NCBI RefSeq assembly: GCF_004327335.1
Contig: NZ_QJUO01000033.1
Span: 1 to 53,124, forward strand
DNA from: Stutzerimonas kirkiae
GTDB taxonomy: Bacteria; Pseudomonadota; Gammaproteobacteria; Pseudomonadales; Pseudomonadaceae
Direction of reading: 5' to 3'
DNA: 53,124 nt
Positions 31,953-41,315 of the stretch are shown one piece after another; within the stretch, counting starts at the first letter, position 1; every line of letters starts with the position of its first letter. The position numbers and the translations under genes are program-made. A model generated the notes under the pieces. The model saw only the letters and a list, made by a program, of their open reading frames with translations, was not told the DNA's origin and did not search any database.

Positions 31953-33754
31953 GGCGTGGTGCCGCTGATGAAGGCGCGCCAGCCGCCGAAGGCGGTGATG
32001 TCGCGCGCCTGGCGCAGGGCCCAGGGCTCGCAGATGAAGCCTTTCACACTGCGGCCATCGGCCAGGGTCAGGTTGCCGATGCCCAGCGGCGCGGGAATCT
32101 CCGCGACGAACTCGCCGAAGCGCGCCAGTGGGATATCCCACAGTTCGACGATGATCGGCACGCCATCCTCGGCCCGGGCCAGCCCGGGCTTGGGCGGCAC
32201 GCTGCCGGCCAGGGCGTAGAGGCGGTAGTCGGCGGAGGTCAGGGTCTGCTCGACCAGCACCGCATCGCGGCTGGTGAGCTGGAAGTTGAGCGGCATGCCG
32301 GTCAGGTGCGCGCCGACCACGGCCAGCCGTACGCTGCCCGGCGCGGCCGCGGCCGGTTGGCCCGCCAGCGCCGGCAGGCGCCGCCCGGTGGCGCCGAGGG
32401 GCAGGTCGATATGTGCCTGCCAGCGCTGGCCGAAGGCGCTCAGCGCCTGGTCGTGCCAGGCCGGGGCGATCAGCGTGATACCGGCTGGCAAGCCATCCGC
32501 GCGCAGGCTGGCCGGCAGGGCCAGGGCGCAGAGGTCGGCCAGGTTGGTGAAGTTGGTATAGGTGCCGAACTGGCTGTTGAACAGCACCGGCTCTTCGGCC
32601 ATCTGCGCACGGGTACGGATGGTCGGGCTGGTGGGGACGACCAGGGCGTCGAAGCCGGCCAGCAGATCGTTGATCCGGCGGCTCAGTTCGGCGCGCCGGT
32701 ATTCGGCGCGGTAGGCGTCGCAGGCGCTGTAGTCATGGCCGTTGGCGACGATGCCGCGCACCACCGGTTCGATCTGTTCGGCATCGACATTCTCCAGGGC
32801 GACGGTGCGTTCCGCGACCCAGGCGCCCTGGTAGAGCTGCTCGGCCAGCAGGCGGAAGGGTGTGAAGTCGATGCTTTGCAACTTCACGCCGAGTGCCGCC
32901 AGGCGTTCCAGCGCCTGCTCATGGGCGGCCCGGGCCTGGCTGTCGCCGAAGAACTCCAGTGTGTCCGGTACCGCGAAGCGCGGCGTGGCGCCCATGCCCA
33001 CTGGCGCGCTGTTGGGATTGCGCCGCGAGTACGGGTCGGCGGCATCGTAGCCGCCAGCCAGGGCTGCCACGCTGGCGGCGTCGGCCACGCTCAGGGCGAA
33101 CACCGAGATGCAGTCCAGCGTCCGGCAGGCGGGCAGCAGGCCGCTGGTGGAGAGCCAGCCCTTGCTCGGCTTGAGGCCGACGATATTGTTGAAGCCCGCC
33201 GGCACCCGGCCCGAACCGGCGGTGTCGGTGCCGAGGGAGAACGGCACCAGGCCGCGGGCGACCACGCTGGCGGAGCCGGAGCTGGAGCCGCCGCTGACGT
33301 AGGCCGGGTCGAAACTGTTGGGCACCTCGCCATAGGGCGAGCGGGTGCCGACCAGGCCGGTGGCGAACTGGTCCAGGTTGGTCTTGCCGATCAGCACCGC
33401 GCCGGCCTTGCGCAGGCGGGCGACCACCTGCGCATCGCTGCCGGCGATATGGCTGAACCCCGGGCAGGCCGCGGTGGTGGGCCAGCCGGCTGCGTCGATA
33501 TTGTCCTTGATGGCGAACGGCACGCCGTACAGCGGCAGCTTGTCGAGATCGCCGCCGGCTTCGGCCAGCAGGTCGTCCAGTTCGTGCAACTGGGCCTGCA
33601 ACTGTTCCGCGCTGGCCAGGCTGATCCAGGCGCAGTCCGCCTGGTCGAGGCTGGCGAGCAACTGGCCGAGTCGTTCGGTGGGGCGTTGGCCATCGAGGTA
33701 GGCGAGTTTCCAGTCGGCCAGGGTGAGTGCGTGGGACATGCTCTGAGATTCCAT
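31943..33754 (-). CDS. atzF: Allophanate hydrolase
   Basis: A 603-residue amidase-signature enzyme that converts allophanate to ammonia and CO2. The Ser-cisSer-Lys triad is visible: Lys in YGVPFAIKDNID, and the serines in VSGGSSSGSASVVARG and GTDTAGSGRVPAG. The C-terminal domain (about 460-603; VGAHLTGMPLNFQLTSRDA) is the extra domain specific to allophanate hydrolases. I keep the ATG at 33754; an in-frame ATG at 33739 is possible. No urea carboxylase gene is beside it, which is unusual. An AT-rich promoter region lies upstream. Confidence 0.93.
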   Translation of the reverse strand: MESQSMSHALTLADWKLAYLDGQRPTERLGQLLASLDQADCAWISLASAEQLQAQLHELDDLLAEAGGDLDKLPLYGVPFAIKDNIDAAGWPTTAACPGFSHIAGSDAQVVARLRKAGAVLIGKTNLDQFATGLVGTRSPYGEVPNSFDPAYVSGGSSSGSASVVARGLVPFSLGTDTAGSGRVPAGFNNIVGLKPSKGWLSTSGLLPACRTLDCISVFALSVADAASVAALAGGYDAADPYSRRNPNSAPVGMGATPRFAVPDTLEFFGDSQARAAHEQALERLAALGVKLQSIDFTPFRLLAEQLYQGAWVAERTVALENVDAEQIEPVVRGIVANGHDYSACDAYRAEYRRAELSRRINDLLAGFDALVVPTSPTIRTRAQMAEEPVLFNSQFGTYTNFTNLADLCALALPASLRADGLPAGITLIAPAWHDQALSAFGQRWQAHIDLPLGATGRRLPALAGQPAAAAPGSVRLAVVGAHLTGMPLNFQLTSRDAVLVEQTLTSADYRLYALAGSVPPKPGLARAEDGVPIIVELWDIPLARFGEFVAEIPAPLGIGNLTLADGRSVKGFICEPWALRQARDITAFGGWRAFISGTTPCN

Positions 33755-33943
33755 CTTGTATCCAAGTTGTGGGACTCCCTTAGCAGTGTCCGTGCCATTT
33801 ACTATCTTAATGATTCAAAAGGATTTTATTTTATTCATCGGTGGCGACAGGGGTTTCGTGCACCCTGTTGGCGCAATGCTTGCGCCGTGTTGGGGCGGGT
33901 TCAGGCCGCCACCTTCAGCCTGCGCCCATTGGCTGCCGGCCGC

Positions 33944-33965
33944 CGTAGGGTGCGCTGTGCGCACC
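33944..33965. repeat. GTAGGGTGCGC palindrome
   Basis: CGTAGGGTGCGCTGTGCGCACC, a member of the GTAGGGTGCGC family, upstream of rluE. The rest of this ~300-base gap is an AT-rich stretch (33790-33840) that probably holds the atzF promoter. Confidence 0.6.
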
Positions 33966-34051
33966 GGGAATGATCGCTCAGCTGCGCACGGCTCATCCGA
34001 CGATGGCTGATGTATGCTGTGCGCTGCCCTATGCCCTGGAAGCGTCGCCCC

Positions 34052-34699
34052 ATGTCACGTCCTCGTCGCCCCTCCGATCCACGCTCCGGTCACCGGGGGG
34101 GCGAGCGTCCCAGGCGTGTAGGCAGGCCGGCCCCCGAGCAGCCGCGGCTGCTGCTGTTCAACAAGCCCTTCGATGTGCTGGCCCAGTTCACCGACCAGCA
34201 AGGCCGTGCCACCCTCAAGGATTTCATCGCGCTGCCCGGCCTGTACCCGGCTGGCCGTCTGGATCGGGACAGCGAGGGCCTGCTGCTGTTGACCAACGAT
34301 GGCCGCTTGCAGGCACGCATCGCCGATCCGCGGCACAAACTGCCGAAGACCTATTGGGTCCAGGTCGAGGGCGAGATCGGCGAGGAGCAGTTGCAGCGGC
34401 TGCGCGACGGCGTGCAGCTCAACGACGGGCCGACGCGCCCCGCCGAGGCCCGGCGCCTGGGCGAGCCCGAGCTCTGGCCGCGCCAGCCGCCGGTACGTTT
34501 TCGCAAGAGCATCCCTACCGCCTGGCTGGAGCTGGTCATTCGCGAGGGGCGCAATCGCCAGGTCAGGCGCATGACCGCCGCGGTCGGCCTGCCCACCCTG
34601 CGGCTGGTGCGGGTGCGTATCGGCCCCTGGGCGCTGGATGGCCTGCAACCGGGGCAGTGGAAAGATATCGAGCAGGGCGACCGCGCTATGCTGCTGTAG
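34052..34699 (+). CDS. rluE: 23S rRNA pseudouridine synthase RluE
   Basis: This RsuA-family enzyme converts U2457 of 23S rRNA to pseudouridine. A basic N-terminal tail ([15 protein letters not shown]) is followed by [16 protein letters not shown], the catalytic-Asp motif [16 protein letters not shown], and the C-terminal [27 protein letters not shown]. The match to E. coli RluE is clear along its length. I place the start at 34052 (MSRPRR); in-frame ATGs at 34010 and 34031 are possible and I see no decisive ribosome site. Confidence 0.9.
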   Translation: MSRPRRPSDPRSGHRGGERPRRVGRPAPEQPRLLLFNKPFDVLAQFTDQQGRATLKDFIALPGLYPAGRLDRDSEGLLLLTNDGRLQARIADPRHKLPKTYWVQVEGEIGEEQLQRLRDGVQLNDGPTRPAEARRLGEPELWPRQPPVRFRKSIPTAWLELVIREGRNRQVRRMTAAVGLPTLRLVRVRIGPWALDGLQPGQWKDIEQGDRAMLL

Positions 34700-34711
34700 C
34701 GGTCAAGCCCT

Positions 34712-34806
34712 CGATAAAAGCGCTGGATGCTGGAGGTGGAAACCCTGGTTTCGGCCAGGCAACGGCGTGCTTTTCGTCCTGCCTGAAGCCTTCCTGCGCT
34801 GTTTCC
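34712..34806. repeat. Intergenic palindrome family, copy 7
   Basis: CGATAAAAGCGCTGGATGCTGGAGG begins the element (the inverted form of the usual right arm); the other arm reads GCTTTTCGTCCTGCCTGAAGCC...CTGCGCTGTTTCCGG. This is the most diverged copy. It follows the rluE stop and may serve as its terminator. Confidence 0.55.
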
Positions 34807-34917
34807 GGCTTTTCGGGCACGTAGCTCGATCGGCCTGGGATATCGAGTCAAAGCGCTTGTAGCGCGAATGCTTCCCATCAATAATCGCCGCTTCGCCAAC
34901 CACCGTTCGAGAATGAT

Positions 34918-35421
34918 GTGACGGATGCCGACCTCAAGGCCCTGTTCCTGGCTCATCGTGATGAATTGCAGGTTTACCTGAGGCGCCGCGTCGGTTGCCA
35001 GGAAACGGCGGCCGACCTGACCCAGGAGACTTTCCTGAAGCTGGCCGAGCGGGAAGATCGCTCGCGCATCGAGAGCGTACGCGCCTATCTGTTCCAGAGC
35101 GCCCGCAACCTGCTGGTCGATCATCGCCGCCGCGAGCGCTATCGCCAGGGCGAGGAACTCACCGAGGAACAGCGCCAGCGTCACGAACCACTGACGCCGC
35201 CGCTGGAGCAGCGCATCGCCGCCAGCGAGCAGCTCGAACGCCTGTATGCCATCATTCAGGCCATGCCGCCACGCTGCCGTGAAGTCTTCCTGCTGGTGCG
35301 CCTGGAAGGGCTCACCTATGCGAGGATCGGCGAGCGCCTGGGGATTTCGCCGAAAACCGCTTTCAGTCATATGGTCCGGGCGCTGGAACTGCTGGAACAG
35401 CATACCCGCGAGTTACCATGA
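34918..35421 (+). CDS. ECF sigma factor (FecI type)
   Basis: A 167-residue extracytoplasmic-function sigma factor. Region 2 shows DLTQETFLKLAEREDRSRIESVRAYLFQSARNLLVDHRRRE; region 4 shows RCREVFLLVRLEGLTYARIGERLGISPKTAFSHM. The start is a GTG at 34918 (MTDADLKALF), with only a weak ribosome site. Its stop overlaps the fecR-like start as ATGA. Together with FecR and a TonB receptor carrying an STN domain it forms a cell-surface signalling system for iron uptake. Confidence 0.92.
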   Translation: MTDADLKALFLAHRDELQVYLRRRVGCQETAADLTQETFLKLAEREDRSRIESVRAYLFQSARNLLVDHRRRERYRQGEELTEEQRQRHEPLTPPLEQRIAASEQLERLYAIIQAMPPRCREVFLLVRLEGLTYARIGERLGISPKTAFSHMVRALELLEQHTRELP

Positions 35422-36398
35422 CGCCCCCTCCCGCTGACCGCGAGCCTGCCCGGACCATGCCTGAAACCACGTCATCCCAATCCTCGCCGAGTATCGAGCG
35501 TCAGGCCGCGACCTGGTTCGCCCTGATGCTCGACGAGGACATGCGCCCCGGCCAGCGGGAAGCCTGGCAACGCTGGATGGCCGCCGACCCGCGCCATGCC
35601 GCCGCCTACGAGCGCCTGGCCGGGCTGTGGCAGGATGCGGCCGAGCTGCCGCCGATGCCAGGCGCCGGCGAAGCCACGGTGTCGGCACGCTGGTCACGGC
35701 GACGGCTGCTCGGCTGGGCCAGTGCCGCCAGCGTGGTACTGGCGGGCGGTTCGTTGGCCCTGCAGCAGCCCCGGGGCGAATTCCACTCCCGGGTCGGCGA
35801 ACTCAGGCATGTGCGACTGCCGGATGGCTCCACTGTCGAGCTGGCGGGCGATAGCGCCATCCGTATCGATTTCAGTGATAGCGTGCGGCGGGTCGAGTTG
35901 CTCGAAGGCGAGGCGTTCTTCCAGGTCGCCGCCGATCCGCTGCGTCCGTTCGGCGTGGAGGCCGCTGGCGGCCGCAGCCTCGCGCTGGGCACCGCCTTTT
36001 CGGTCAGCCACGAAGCCGCGGGGGTCCGTGTGATCGTTACCGAGCACCAGGTGCGTGTCGACGCGGCGGGCCAGCAGGTACGGCTCGATGCCGGCCAATC
36101 CGTGCGCTATGACCGTCGCGGGCTGGGCAACCTGCGCGGGGTCGATCCGCAGCAGGCGCTGGCCTGGCGCCAAGGCCAACTGGTGTTCTTCGACACACCG
36201 CTGGATGAGGTGATCGAGCATCTGCAGCGCTGGCGCCCGGGCACCATCCTGATCACCGACAGGCGCCTCGCGCGCCGCCCGGTCAGCCTGTTGATCGACC
36301 TGCGGCGCAAGGACGGCATGCTCGACCTGCTTGGCAAGACCCTGCCCATCCATATCGACCGCTACGGCCCGCTGACCCTGATCCGCCCGCAGTCCTAG
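35418..36398 (+). CDS. FecR-type anti-sigma/sigma regulator
   Basis: A 326-residue inner-membrane regulator. The N-terminal cytoplasmic DUF4880 part (about 28-80; QAATWFALMLDEDMRPGQREAWQRWMAADPRHAAAYERL) binds the sigma factor, followed by one transmembrane helix (about 97-113) and a periplasmic FecR domain (about 118-230; GELRHVRLPDGSTVELAGDSAIRI). The C-terminal STN-like part (DEVIEHLQRWRPGTILITDRRL) would contact the receptor's signalling domain. Confidence 0.92.
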   Translation: MTPPPADREPARTMPETTSSQSSPSIERQAATWFALMLDEDMRPGQREAWQRWMAADPRHAAAYERLAGLWQDAAELPPMPGAGEATVSARWSRRRLLGWASAASVVLAGGSLALQQPRGEFHSRVGELRHVRLPDGSTVELAGDSAIRIDFSDSVRRVELLEGEAFFQVAADPLRPFGVEAAGGRSLALGTAFSVSHEAAGVRVIVTEHQVRVDAAGQQVRLDAGQSVRYDRRGLGNLRGVDPQQALAWRQGQLVFFDTPLDEVIEHLQRWRPGTILITDRRLARRPVSLLIDLRRKDGMLDLLGKTLPIHIDRYGPLTLIRPQS

Positions 36399-36448
36399 CA
36401 GGTGGTTTTTCAACGGCCTGCTGGAACGAGTGCCGCGCCGCGGCCCCG

Positions 36449-36492
36449 CGTAGGGTGAGCCGCGCGCACCACGCCGCTAACCTCACCCTACG
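36449..36492. repeat. GTAGGGTGAG inverted repeat
   Basis: CGTAGGGTGAG at 36449 faces CTCACCCTACG at 36482-36492. It belongs to the same loose family as the GTAGGGTGCGC palindromes. It lies in the 243-base gap between the FecR and receptor genes and could separate their transcripts. Confidence 0.65.
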
Positions 36493-36601
36493 CCTGAGCA
36501 ACCGGGCAACGACTGGCGCAGGAGCGGGCTTGCCGCTCGGCCCACGAAAAAATCTCGCGACCCACCCAGGTATTTCCCGGGGTCATGCGTCTTCCTGCTG
36601 G

Positions 36602-36616
36602 TGAGACTCGTTCTCG
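36602..36616. promoter_or_regulatory. Fur-box-like palindrome upstream of the TonB receptor
   Basis: TGAGACTCGTTCTCG resembles the Fur half-site palindrome TGAGAAT...ATTCTCA. It lies 25 bases before the receptor start. Iron control of such a receptor is expected, but the match is partial. Confidence 0.4.
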
Positions 36617-36641
36617 AATTCATCAGCCAAGGAACAATGAC

Positions 36642-39095
36642 ATGATACGAAGCGGTAAGGGGAGGGCGCGCAAGCCGGTGAACTGGCCTGTGCTGGCACT
36701 GAGCGGCGTACTGGCGGGCGTTCTGCCGGCCCTGGCGATGCACGCCGAGGCGGCGCAGGGCAGCGAGGAATCCCTGCAACGACCATTCGATATCCCGGCC
36801 CAGCCGCTCAGTGCCGCGTTGCTGGCCTTCACCCGCCAGAGCGGGCTGGACGTGGTCGTCGACGGCGTGCTTGAGGCGGATTTGCGCAGCAGTGCGATCA
36901 AGGGCAGCTACAGCGCCGAGCAGGCCCTGGGGCTGCTGCTGCGGGACAGCGGGCTGGGCTTTCGCTGGGTGGATGGCAGCAGTGTGCTGATCATGCGGCT
37001 GTCGGTACCCTCGGAGGCCCTGGAGTTGGGCAGCATCGGCATCAGTGGCACGTTGCTGAGCGCACATGACGAATTGCCGCCTGAGTATGCCGGTGGCCAG
37101 GTGGCGCGCGGATCGCGGCTGGGTATCCTGGGCAATGTGGATATCATGGATGCGCCGTTCAACGTCACCTCTTACACCGCGCAGATCATCGCCGACCAGC
37201 AGAGTTCGTCGCTGGCCGGCGTGCTGTATAACGACCCCTCGGTGCGCTTCGCCACCAGCGATGGACTGAATGCGGAGAATTTCACCATCCGCGGTTTCGA
37301 CCTGGTATCCACCGACGTCAGCCTCAATGGCATGTACGGCCTGCTGCCCGGGGCGCACGTGCCGACCGAGTTCATCGAGCGCGTGGAAGTCTTCAAGGGG
37401 CCGGCGGCCATGCTGTTCGGCATCAGCCCGTTCGGTGCGGTTGGCGGCGCCATCAACATTGTCCCCAAGCGTGCCGGGGAAGAGCCGCTGGCGCGCCTGA
37501 CCAGCAGCTACGAGTCCGATGCGCGGCTGGGCCTGGCGCTCGACCTGGGCCGTCGCTTCGGCGCCGAACAGCGGCTGGGCGTGCGCATCAATGCGGCCTG
37601 GGCCGACGGCGAGACGGGCGTGGAAGACCAGGAGAAGCTGCGGCGCTTCTTCTCGCTGGGCATGGACTACCGTGGCGACAACTGGAAGCTGGAGCTGGAT
37701 GCCTACAGCACCGACCAGAACCAGTACAACGGCAGCTCGTTGCATGTCGGGTTCGCCACCCTGGGGCGCGTCATCAAGGCACCGGATGCCGATACCAATG
37801 CCCTTCGCGGCATCTACGTCGACCAGGATTCCGAAGGCGTGATCGTGCGTGGCGAATATGCGCTCGGCGAGCAGTGGACCGCCTATGCCGCCCTGGGCAA
37901 GGCCAGGTACCGTTACTCGGGCTATCTGAATGGCACCCGGGTCGTCGTGCTCGATGACAGCGGCAATGCCCGCGGGCAGACCTACCACCAGGCGGGCGAC
38001 TACGAGCGTTCGACGGCGGAAACCGGGCTGCAGGGCCGCTTCGCCACCGGCAGCGTCGGTCACCAGGTGGTCCTCAGCGTATCGGGCCTGAGCTGGGAAA
38101 CCGGGCTGGCGGATGTATCCCGCAGCACCAGCGCCAGCTACATCACCAATATCTACCATCCCATCTACCCGCTGTTTCCCGGGGATGTCGGCCGCGTCAA
38201 CCGGACCGCGGAGAATACCTTCACCAGTCTGTCGCTGGCGGATACCCTGTCCTTCATCGACGACAGGCTGCTGCTGACCCTGGGCGCACGTTCCCAGCGG
38301 GTGCGCAACAAGAGCTGGAACTCGCGCACGCTGGTGCAGAGTGCCGATTACGACGAAGCCCGGCTGACGCCGGTGCTGGGCCTGGTGGTCAAGCCATGGG
38401 GGCCGTCGATCTCGCTCTACGCCAACTACATCGAAGGCCTGAGCGCCGGCCAGTATGTCGGCGACACCTATGCGAACGCCGGGGACACGCTGGAGCCATA
38501 CCAGACCAAGCAGGTAGAAGCCGGCGTGAAGTGGGACGCGGGCCACTTCGCCAATACCCTGAGCCTGTACCAGATCACCAAGCCCAGCGCGATTTCCGTC
38601 TACACGGCCGGCGTTACGCTGCCCGAGTTGAAGGGCGACGGCGAACAGCGCAACCGTGGCCTCGAATGGAACGTCTTCGGCCAGTTGACGCCGCAGGTGC
38701 GCCTGCTCGGCGGCATCGCCTATCTGCAGGGCAAGCTGGTCAGTACCGCGGGCGGCAACAACGATGGCAACGATGCCCCGGCGGTCCCCCGCTGGACCGG
38801 CAACCTGGGGGCGGAGTGGGATATTCCCTGGCTGGCCGGGCTGACCCTGGATGCGCGGGTGACCTACACCGATTCGCAATACCTCGACCCGGCCAACGAC
38901 CTGGAACTGCCCAGTTGGAAACGCTTCGATGCCGGTGCGCGCTACACCACGCGGATCGCCGGCAAGGCCGTGGTCTTCCGTGGCAGCGTGCTGAACCTGG
39001 CCGACAGCAACTACTGGAGCGGCCGCTTCAACGATGGCATTGCCACCATGGGCGCTCCGCGTACCGTCAAGCTTTCCGCCAGCGTGGACTTCTGA
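36642..39095 (+). CDS. TonB-dependent siderophore receptor with STN signalling domain
   Basis: An 817-residue outer-membrane transducer. A signal peptide (about 1-36) precedes the secretin/TonB N-terminal STN domain (about 45-115; FDIPAQPLSAALLAFTRQSGLDVVVD), which signals to FecR. The plug (about 155-260; NFTIRGFDL, VEVFKGPAAMLFG, GGAINIVPKRA) and a 22-strand barrel ending in Phe (LSASVDF) follow. I chose the ATG at 36642 for its AAGGAAC ribosome site. The barrel resembles FpvA/FhuA-type receptors more than FepA, so the ligand is open; the adjacent Fes-like esterase suggests an ester-linked siderophore. Confidence 0.93.
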   Translation: MIRSGKGRARKPVNWPVLALSGVLAGVLPALAMHAEAAQGSEESLQRPFDIPAQPLSAALLAFTRQSGLDVVVDGVLEADLRSSAIKGSYSAEQALGLLLRDSGLGFRWVDGSSVLIMRLSVPSEALELGSIGISGTLLSAHDELPPEYAGGQVARGSRLGILGNVDIMDAPFNVTSYTAQIIADQQSSSLAGVLYNDPSVRFATSDGLNAENFTIRGFDLVSTDVSLNGMYGLLPGAHVPTEFIERVEVFKGPAAMLFGISPFGAVGGAINIVPKRAGEEPLARLTSSYESDARLGLALDLGRRFGAEQRLGVRINAAWADGETGVEDQEKLRRFFSLGMDYRGDNWKLELDAYSTDQNQYNGSSLHVGFATLGRVIKAPDADTNALRGIYVDQDSEGVIVRGEYALGEQWTAYAALGKARYRYSGYLNGTRVVVLDDSGNARGQTYHQAGDYERSTAETGLQGRFATGSVGHQVVLSVSGLSWETGLADVSRSTSASYITNIYHPIYPLFPGDVGRVNRTAENTFTSLSLADTLSFIDDRLLLTLGARSQRVRNKSWNSRTLVQSADYDEARLTPVLGLVVKPWGPSISLYANYIEGLSAGQYVGDTYANAGDTLEPYQTKQVEAGVKWDAGHFANTLSLYQITKPSAISVYTAGVTLPELKGDGEQRNRGLEWNVFGQLTPQVRLLGGIAYLQGKLVSTAGGNNDGNDAPAVPRWTGNLGAEWDIPWLAGLTLDARVTYTDSQYLDPANDLELPSWKRFDAGARYTTRIAGKAVVFRGSVLNLADSNYWSGRFNDGIATMGAPRTVKLSASVDF

Positions 39096-39097
39096 AC

Positions 39098-40867
39098 ATG
39101 CGCCACCGTCATCACCACGGGCGGTTCGCCGGGGGCGGAAAAGCCTTCGCCCGGGCCTGCGTCCTGGGCATGGCGCTGGCGGCCAGCCATTCCGGCATGG
39201 CCGCCAGCGCGATCGCGACACTGTCGCCAGGCGTGCCGGTGCGGGTCGCCGGGGGCGATGCCAGCGAGCGTTCGTGGACCCTGGCGCTGCAAGCCGGGGA
39301 CTTCCTGCGGGGGCGCGTCATCGGCGGCATTGCCAGCCTGGACCTGCAGGACGAGCGGGGTCGGCACCTGCGGCGCCTGGTCGACGCCAGGGAGTTGTCG
39401 CGCGACTTCATGTTGGTCGCGCCCGCCAGCGGCACCTACCGCCTGCTGGCCCGCGACCCCGAGCGCGCCGGCTATACCCTGGTCACTGAGCAAATACTGC
39501 CGAAGACCGCGCAACGGCTGGTGCCGGCCACGCCGCGAAGCCCTCTGCTGCGACAGTTGTCCGATCAGCTTGCGTCGTTGTCGGGGGCGGCGGCGCAAGC
39601 CGCGCTCGACGCGTTCTGGCGGGACATGGCGGTACGCGGCACGCCATTGGTCGAGAGCCTGTCCGCAGAGGCATGTGCCGGCACCGCTGAAGGCGCCCGG
39701 CCCTGCGAACTGCTGGTAAGTTTCCTCTGGCGCGGGGCGAGGCATGGCGTAATGCTGCGCAGCAGCCCCAGTGGCGATCACGACCCCTTGCGGCGCCTGG
39801 GCGACAGCGATATCTGGTACCGCAGCTACCGCCTGCCCGCCAGCGCCCGGCTCAGCTACCAACTGGCGCCGGACGTGCCGAGCCTGCCGCGGCCGGCGCT
39901 GGAGCGGCGGCGCGCCATCCTGGCCACCGCGCAGCGCGACCCGCTCAACCCGATGACCTTTCCCGTTTCCGGGGTCGATCGCTATCAGCGGCAATCGGTC
40001 CTGCAATTGCCGCAGGCGCCCTTGCAACCATGGCTCGAGCCGCGCGCGCACAGCAGCCGGGGCCGGGTCGAGAAGCACCTTTTCAGCAGCCGCTTGCTCG
40101 GCAATACCCGCGAGATCACGCTCTATAGACCCGCCGGCTGGCAGGCGGAGGCCAGTGGGCGGGGGCTGCTGGTGGTGTTCGATGCCCATGCCTACGATGG
40201 CCGGGTGCCCACGCCGACCATTCTCGATAACCTGCGCAGCGATGGCCTCGTCCCGCCGACGGCGGCGATCCTGATTGGCAATCCGGATGCCGCCGCGCGC
40301 GCGGCGGAGCTGCCGCCCAACCGGCTGTTCGCACGCTTTATCGCCGAGGAACTGATGCCATGGGCCAGAAACCAGGGTATCGGCGCCAGCGCCGGGCAAA
40401 GCGTCATCGCCGGTTCCAGCTATGGCGGCCTGGCCTCGGCCTACGTCGCACTGCGGCATCCCGAATGGTTCGGTAACGTACTCAGCCAGTCCGGCTCGTT
40501 CTGGTGGGGAAAGGCCGATAACGAGGCGCCGAATGGCAACGGCGCCGCGGAAGAGGAGCCGCAATGGCTGACACGCCAGTACGCGCGGCAGGATCGCCTG
40601 CCCTTGCGCTTCTATCTGGAAGCCGGGCTGTTCGAGAGCAAGCGCGGCCAGTCAGGCAGCATTCTGGCAACCACGCGTCACCTGCGCGATGTGTTGCGCG
40701 CCAAGGGCTACCCGGTCACTCACGCCGAATATGCCAGTGGGCACGACTACCTGCACTGGCGCGGTTCGCTGGCCTGCGGCCTGGTGGTGTTGCTTGGCCC
40801 GAAGCCGGAAGCAATGACCGACGCTCAGCGCGGCCTGTGGGACGATGCCTGTCCCGGCAGGCCGTGA
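39098..40867 (+). CDS. Exported enterochelin-esterase-like hydrolase (Fes/PfeE type)
   Basis: A 589-residue alpha/beta hydrolase of the Fes family. A signal-like N-terminus (about 1-36, with ASHSGMAAS) points to the periplasm. An N-terminal carbohydrate-binding-like region and the Fes N-domain (DSDIWYRSYRLPASARLSYQL) precede the esterase D-type catalytic domain. The nucleophile is probably S441 in GSSYG, with His in ASGHDYLHW and an acid in between. It starts two bases after the receptor stop, so the two are one operon. The likely role is hydrolysis of the imported ferric siderophore to free iron, as PfeE does in the periplasm. Confidence 0.88.
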   Translation: MRHRHHHGRFAGGGKAFARACVLGMALAASHSGMAASAIATLSPGVPVRVAGGDASERSWTLALQAGDFLRGRVIGGIASLDLQDERGRHLRRLVDARELSRDFMLVAPASGTYRLLARDPERAGYTLVTEQILPKTAQRLVPATPRSPLLRQLSDQLASLSGAAAQAALDAFWRDMAVRGTPLVESLSAEACAGTAEGARPCELLVSFLWRGARHGVMLRSSPSGDHDPLRRLGDSDIWYRSYRLPASARLSYQLAPDVPSLPRPALERRRAILATAQRDPLNPMTFPVSGVDRYQRQSVLQLPQAPLQPWLEPRAHSSRGRVEKHLFSSRLLGNTREITLYRPAGWQAEASGRGLLVVFDAHAYDGRVPTPTILDNLRSDGLVPPTAAILIGNPDAAARAAELPPNRLFARFIAEELMPWARNQGIGASAGQSVIAGSSYGGLASAYVALRHPEWFGNVLSQSGSFWWGKADNEAPNGNGAAEEEPQWLTRQYARQDRLPLRFYLEAGLFESKRGQSGSILATTRHLRDVLRAKGYPVTHAEYASGHDYLHWRGSLACGLVVLLGPKPEAMTDAQRGLWDDACPGRP

Positions 40868-40887
40868 TGGGCACGAAGACCTTGCAT

Positions 40888-41229
40888 TCAATCATCCCGC
40901 GTCAGTACTTCCAGCAGCTCGATCTCGAAGTTCAGGTTGCTGTTCGGCCCGATATGTTCGCCGATCCGGCGTTCGCCGTAGGCCAGGTGCGCGGGTACCC
41001 ATAGCTGGCGTTTGCCACCGACTCGCATGCCCATCAGGCCCTGGTCCCAGCCTTTGATCACGCGGCCCGTACCGATCACGCACTGGAACGGTTTGCCGCG
41101 TTGGTAGGAAGAGTCGAATTCCGTTCCGTCCTCGAGCGTGCCCCTGTACTGGGTGGTGATCAGGGCACCCCTGACCACGGCCTTGCCGTTGCCCAGGTGG
41201 ATATCGGTGATTCTCAGTTCTTCGTTCAT
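40888..41229 (-). CDS. FKBP-type peptidyl-prolyl cis-trans isomerase
   Basis: A 113-residue single-domain FKBP with VVRGALITTQYRGTLEDGTEFDSSY, the conserved GRVIKGWDQGLMGMRVGGKRQLWVPAHLAYGER core and a C-terminal FEIELLEV strand. It has no signal peptide, so it is cytosolic. I chose the ATG at 41229 (MNEELRITD); the longer open frame from 41286 lacks family resemblance. It is convergent with the esterase gene, 20 bases away. Confidence 0.92.
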   Translation of the reverse strand: MNEELRITDIHLGNGKAVVRGALITTQYRGTLEDGTEFDSSYQRGKPFQCVIGTGRVIKGWDQGLMGMRVGGKRQLWVPAHLAYGERRIGEHIGPNSNLNFEIELLEVLTRDD

Positions 41230-41315
41230 CCTGCCGTCCTGTCGGGTGTCTTCAGGCTTCCAGCGGGAGCCTTGGGTATACTGCACCGGTTCATTATCAA
41301 CAGGCAGGTATCGAC

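Noticed and set aside
34860..34920. Fur box upstream of the ECF sigma gene
   Set aside because: GAGAATGATG overlaps the start codon and matches only part of the consensus.
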